24,020 bases of DNA from Betaproteobacteria bacterium (lineage in GTDB: Bacteria; Pseudomonadota; Gammaproteobacteria; Burkholderiales; Eutrophovitaceae), in contig QXZO01000172.1 of NCBI GenBank assembly GCA_009886305.1, positions 1 to 24,020 on the forward strand, given 5' to 3'. Positions within the stretch are counted from its first letter, which is position 1. Every line of letters begins with the position of its first letter. The notes beneath the pieces were generated by a model. It was not told the origin of the DNA. It worked only from the letters and a program-made list of their open reading frames with translations, and made no database searches. The position numbers and the translations under genes are program-made. Shown here in pieces: positions 23,856 to 24,020 of the stretch.

Positions 23856-24020
23856 CTAATCAAAACTATCAGTGACAGCACCCTTTGAGGCGGTCGAAAC
23901 TAGATAAGCATATTTCGCAAGTAACCCACGCTTGAATCTCGGCTCAGGTTGTTTCCAATTACTTCTCCGCCTCGTCAATTCCTCATCGGACACCTTAACC
24001 TCTATCAGCGACTTATGCGC
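23856..24020 (-). CDS. ilvD: Dihydroxy-acid dehydratase, C-terminal end only
   Basis: The last 54 codons of a leftward gene that enters from the right edge. The readable end includes SDEELTRRRSNWKQPEPRF, then KRGLLAKYAYLVSTASKGAVTD, the conserved C-terminus of IlvD (the R-G-L/V-L-A-K-Y---V-SAS-GAVTD pattern). IlvD is the Fe-S dehydratase of valine, leucine and isoleucine synthesis. The catalytic part lies outside the window. Confidence 0.93.
   Translation of the reverse strand, partial: AHKSLIEVKVSDEELTRRRSNWKQPEPRFKRGLLAKYAYLVSTASKGAVTDSFD

Overview
The window looks like a chromosomal segment of a free-living, AT-rich proteobacterium. The long ParC/ParE pair, the YlqF GTPase, and the mix of 3-oxoadipyl-CoA thiolase, GMC oxidoreductase, nitronate monooxygenase and epoxide hydrolase genes remind me most of low-GC, probably aquatic Betaproteobacteria (Burkholderiales-like). 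A gammaproteobacterium is not excluded. No phage, insertion sequence, CRISPR array, tRNA or rRNA is visible. Most of the window is ordinary, densely packed chromosome.

Layout: the 5' part of glyA (leftward, cut by the left edge) and a secreted protein of unknown function are read leftward. A divergent pair follows: an epoxide hydrolase and an M61 peptidase with a PDZ domain, 2 bp apart. These converge on a pcaF/paaJ-type thiolase and an NhaP2-type antiporter. A GMC flavoprotein (rightward) converges on a DUF1499 membrane protein, and an MFS transporter (rightward) converges on a leftward block: DUF1330, ylqF, a small winged-helix-like protein, a lipoprotein, a voltage-gated-type K+ channel with a zinc ribbon, and nitronate monooxygenase. 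A second DUF1330 gene is divergent from the last of these. Next, read leftward, come parE, a DUF3859-like secreted protein (ATGA overlap with parE) and parC, and upstream of them a LysR regulator. At the right end are a YdcH/DUF465 gene (rightward) and the 3' end of ilvD (leftward), which share a two-way terminator.

The most interesting part is the gap of about 860 bp between the LysR gene and ydcH. It holds two tandem, homologous small-RNA units on the + strand. Each has an 8-bp hairpin with the anti-Shine-Dalgarno sequence CCTCCTCC(C) in its loop, followed at once by a strong intrinsic terminator. Each unit is preceded, about 100 bp upstream, by a nearly identical 15-bp palindrome, GAATATAT(A/T)ATATTC. 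The first palindrome lies 26-40 bp in front of the LysR start codon. Several landmarks keep the same order and almost the same spacing in both units, so this looks like a duplicated promoter-plus-sRNA cassette. It resembles the CCUCCUCCC-loop sRNAs known from alphaproteobacteria (CcsR/cuckoo RNAs) and may be controlled by the adjacent LysR protein.

The other genes are mostly housekeeping functions (one-carbon metabolism, type II topoisomerase, ribosome assembly, branched-chain amino-acid synthesis) or single-gene oxidative and detoxification functions without their pathway partners.
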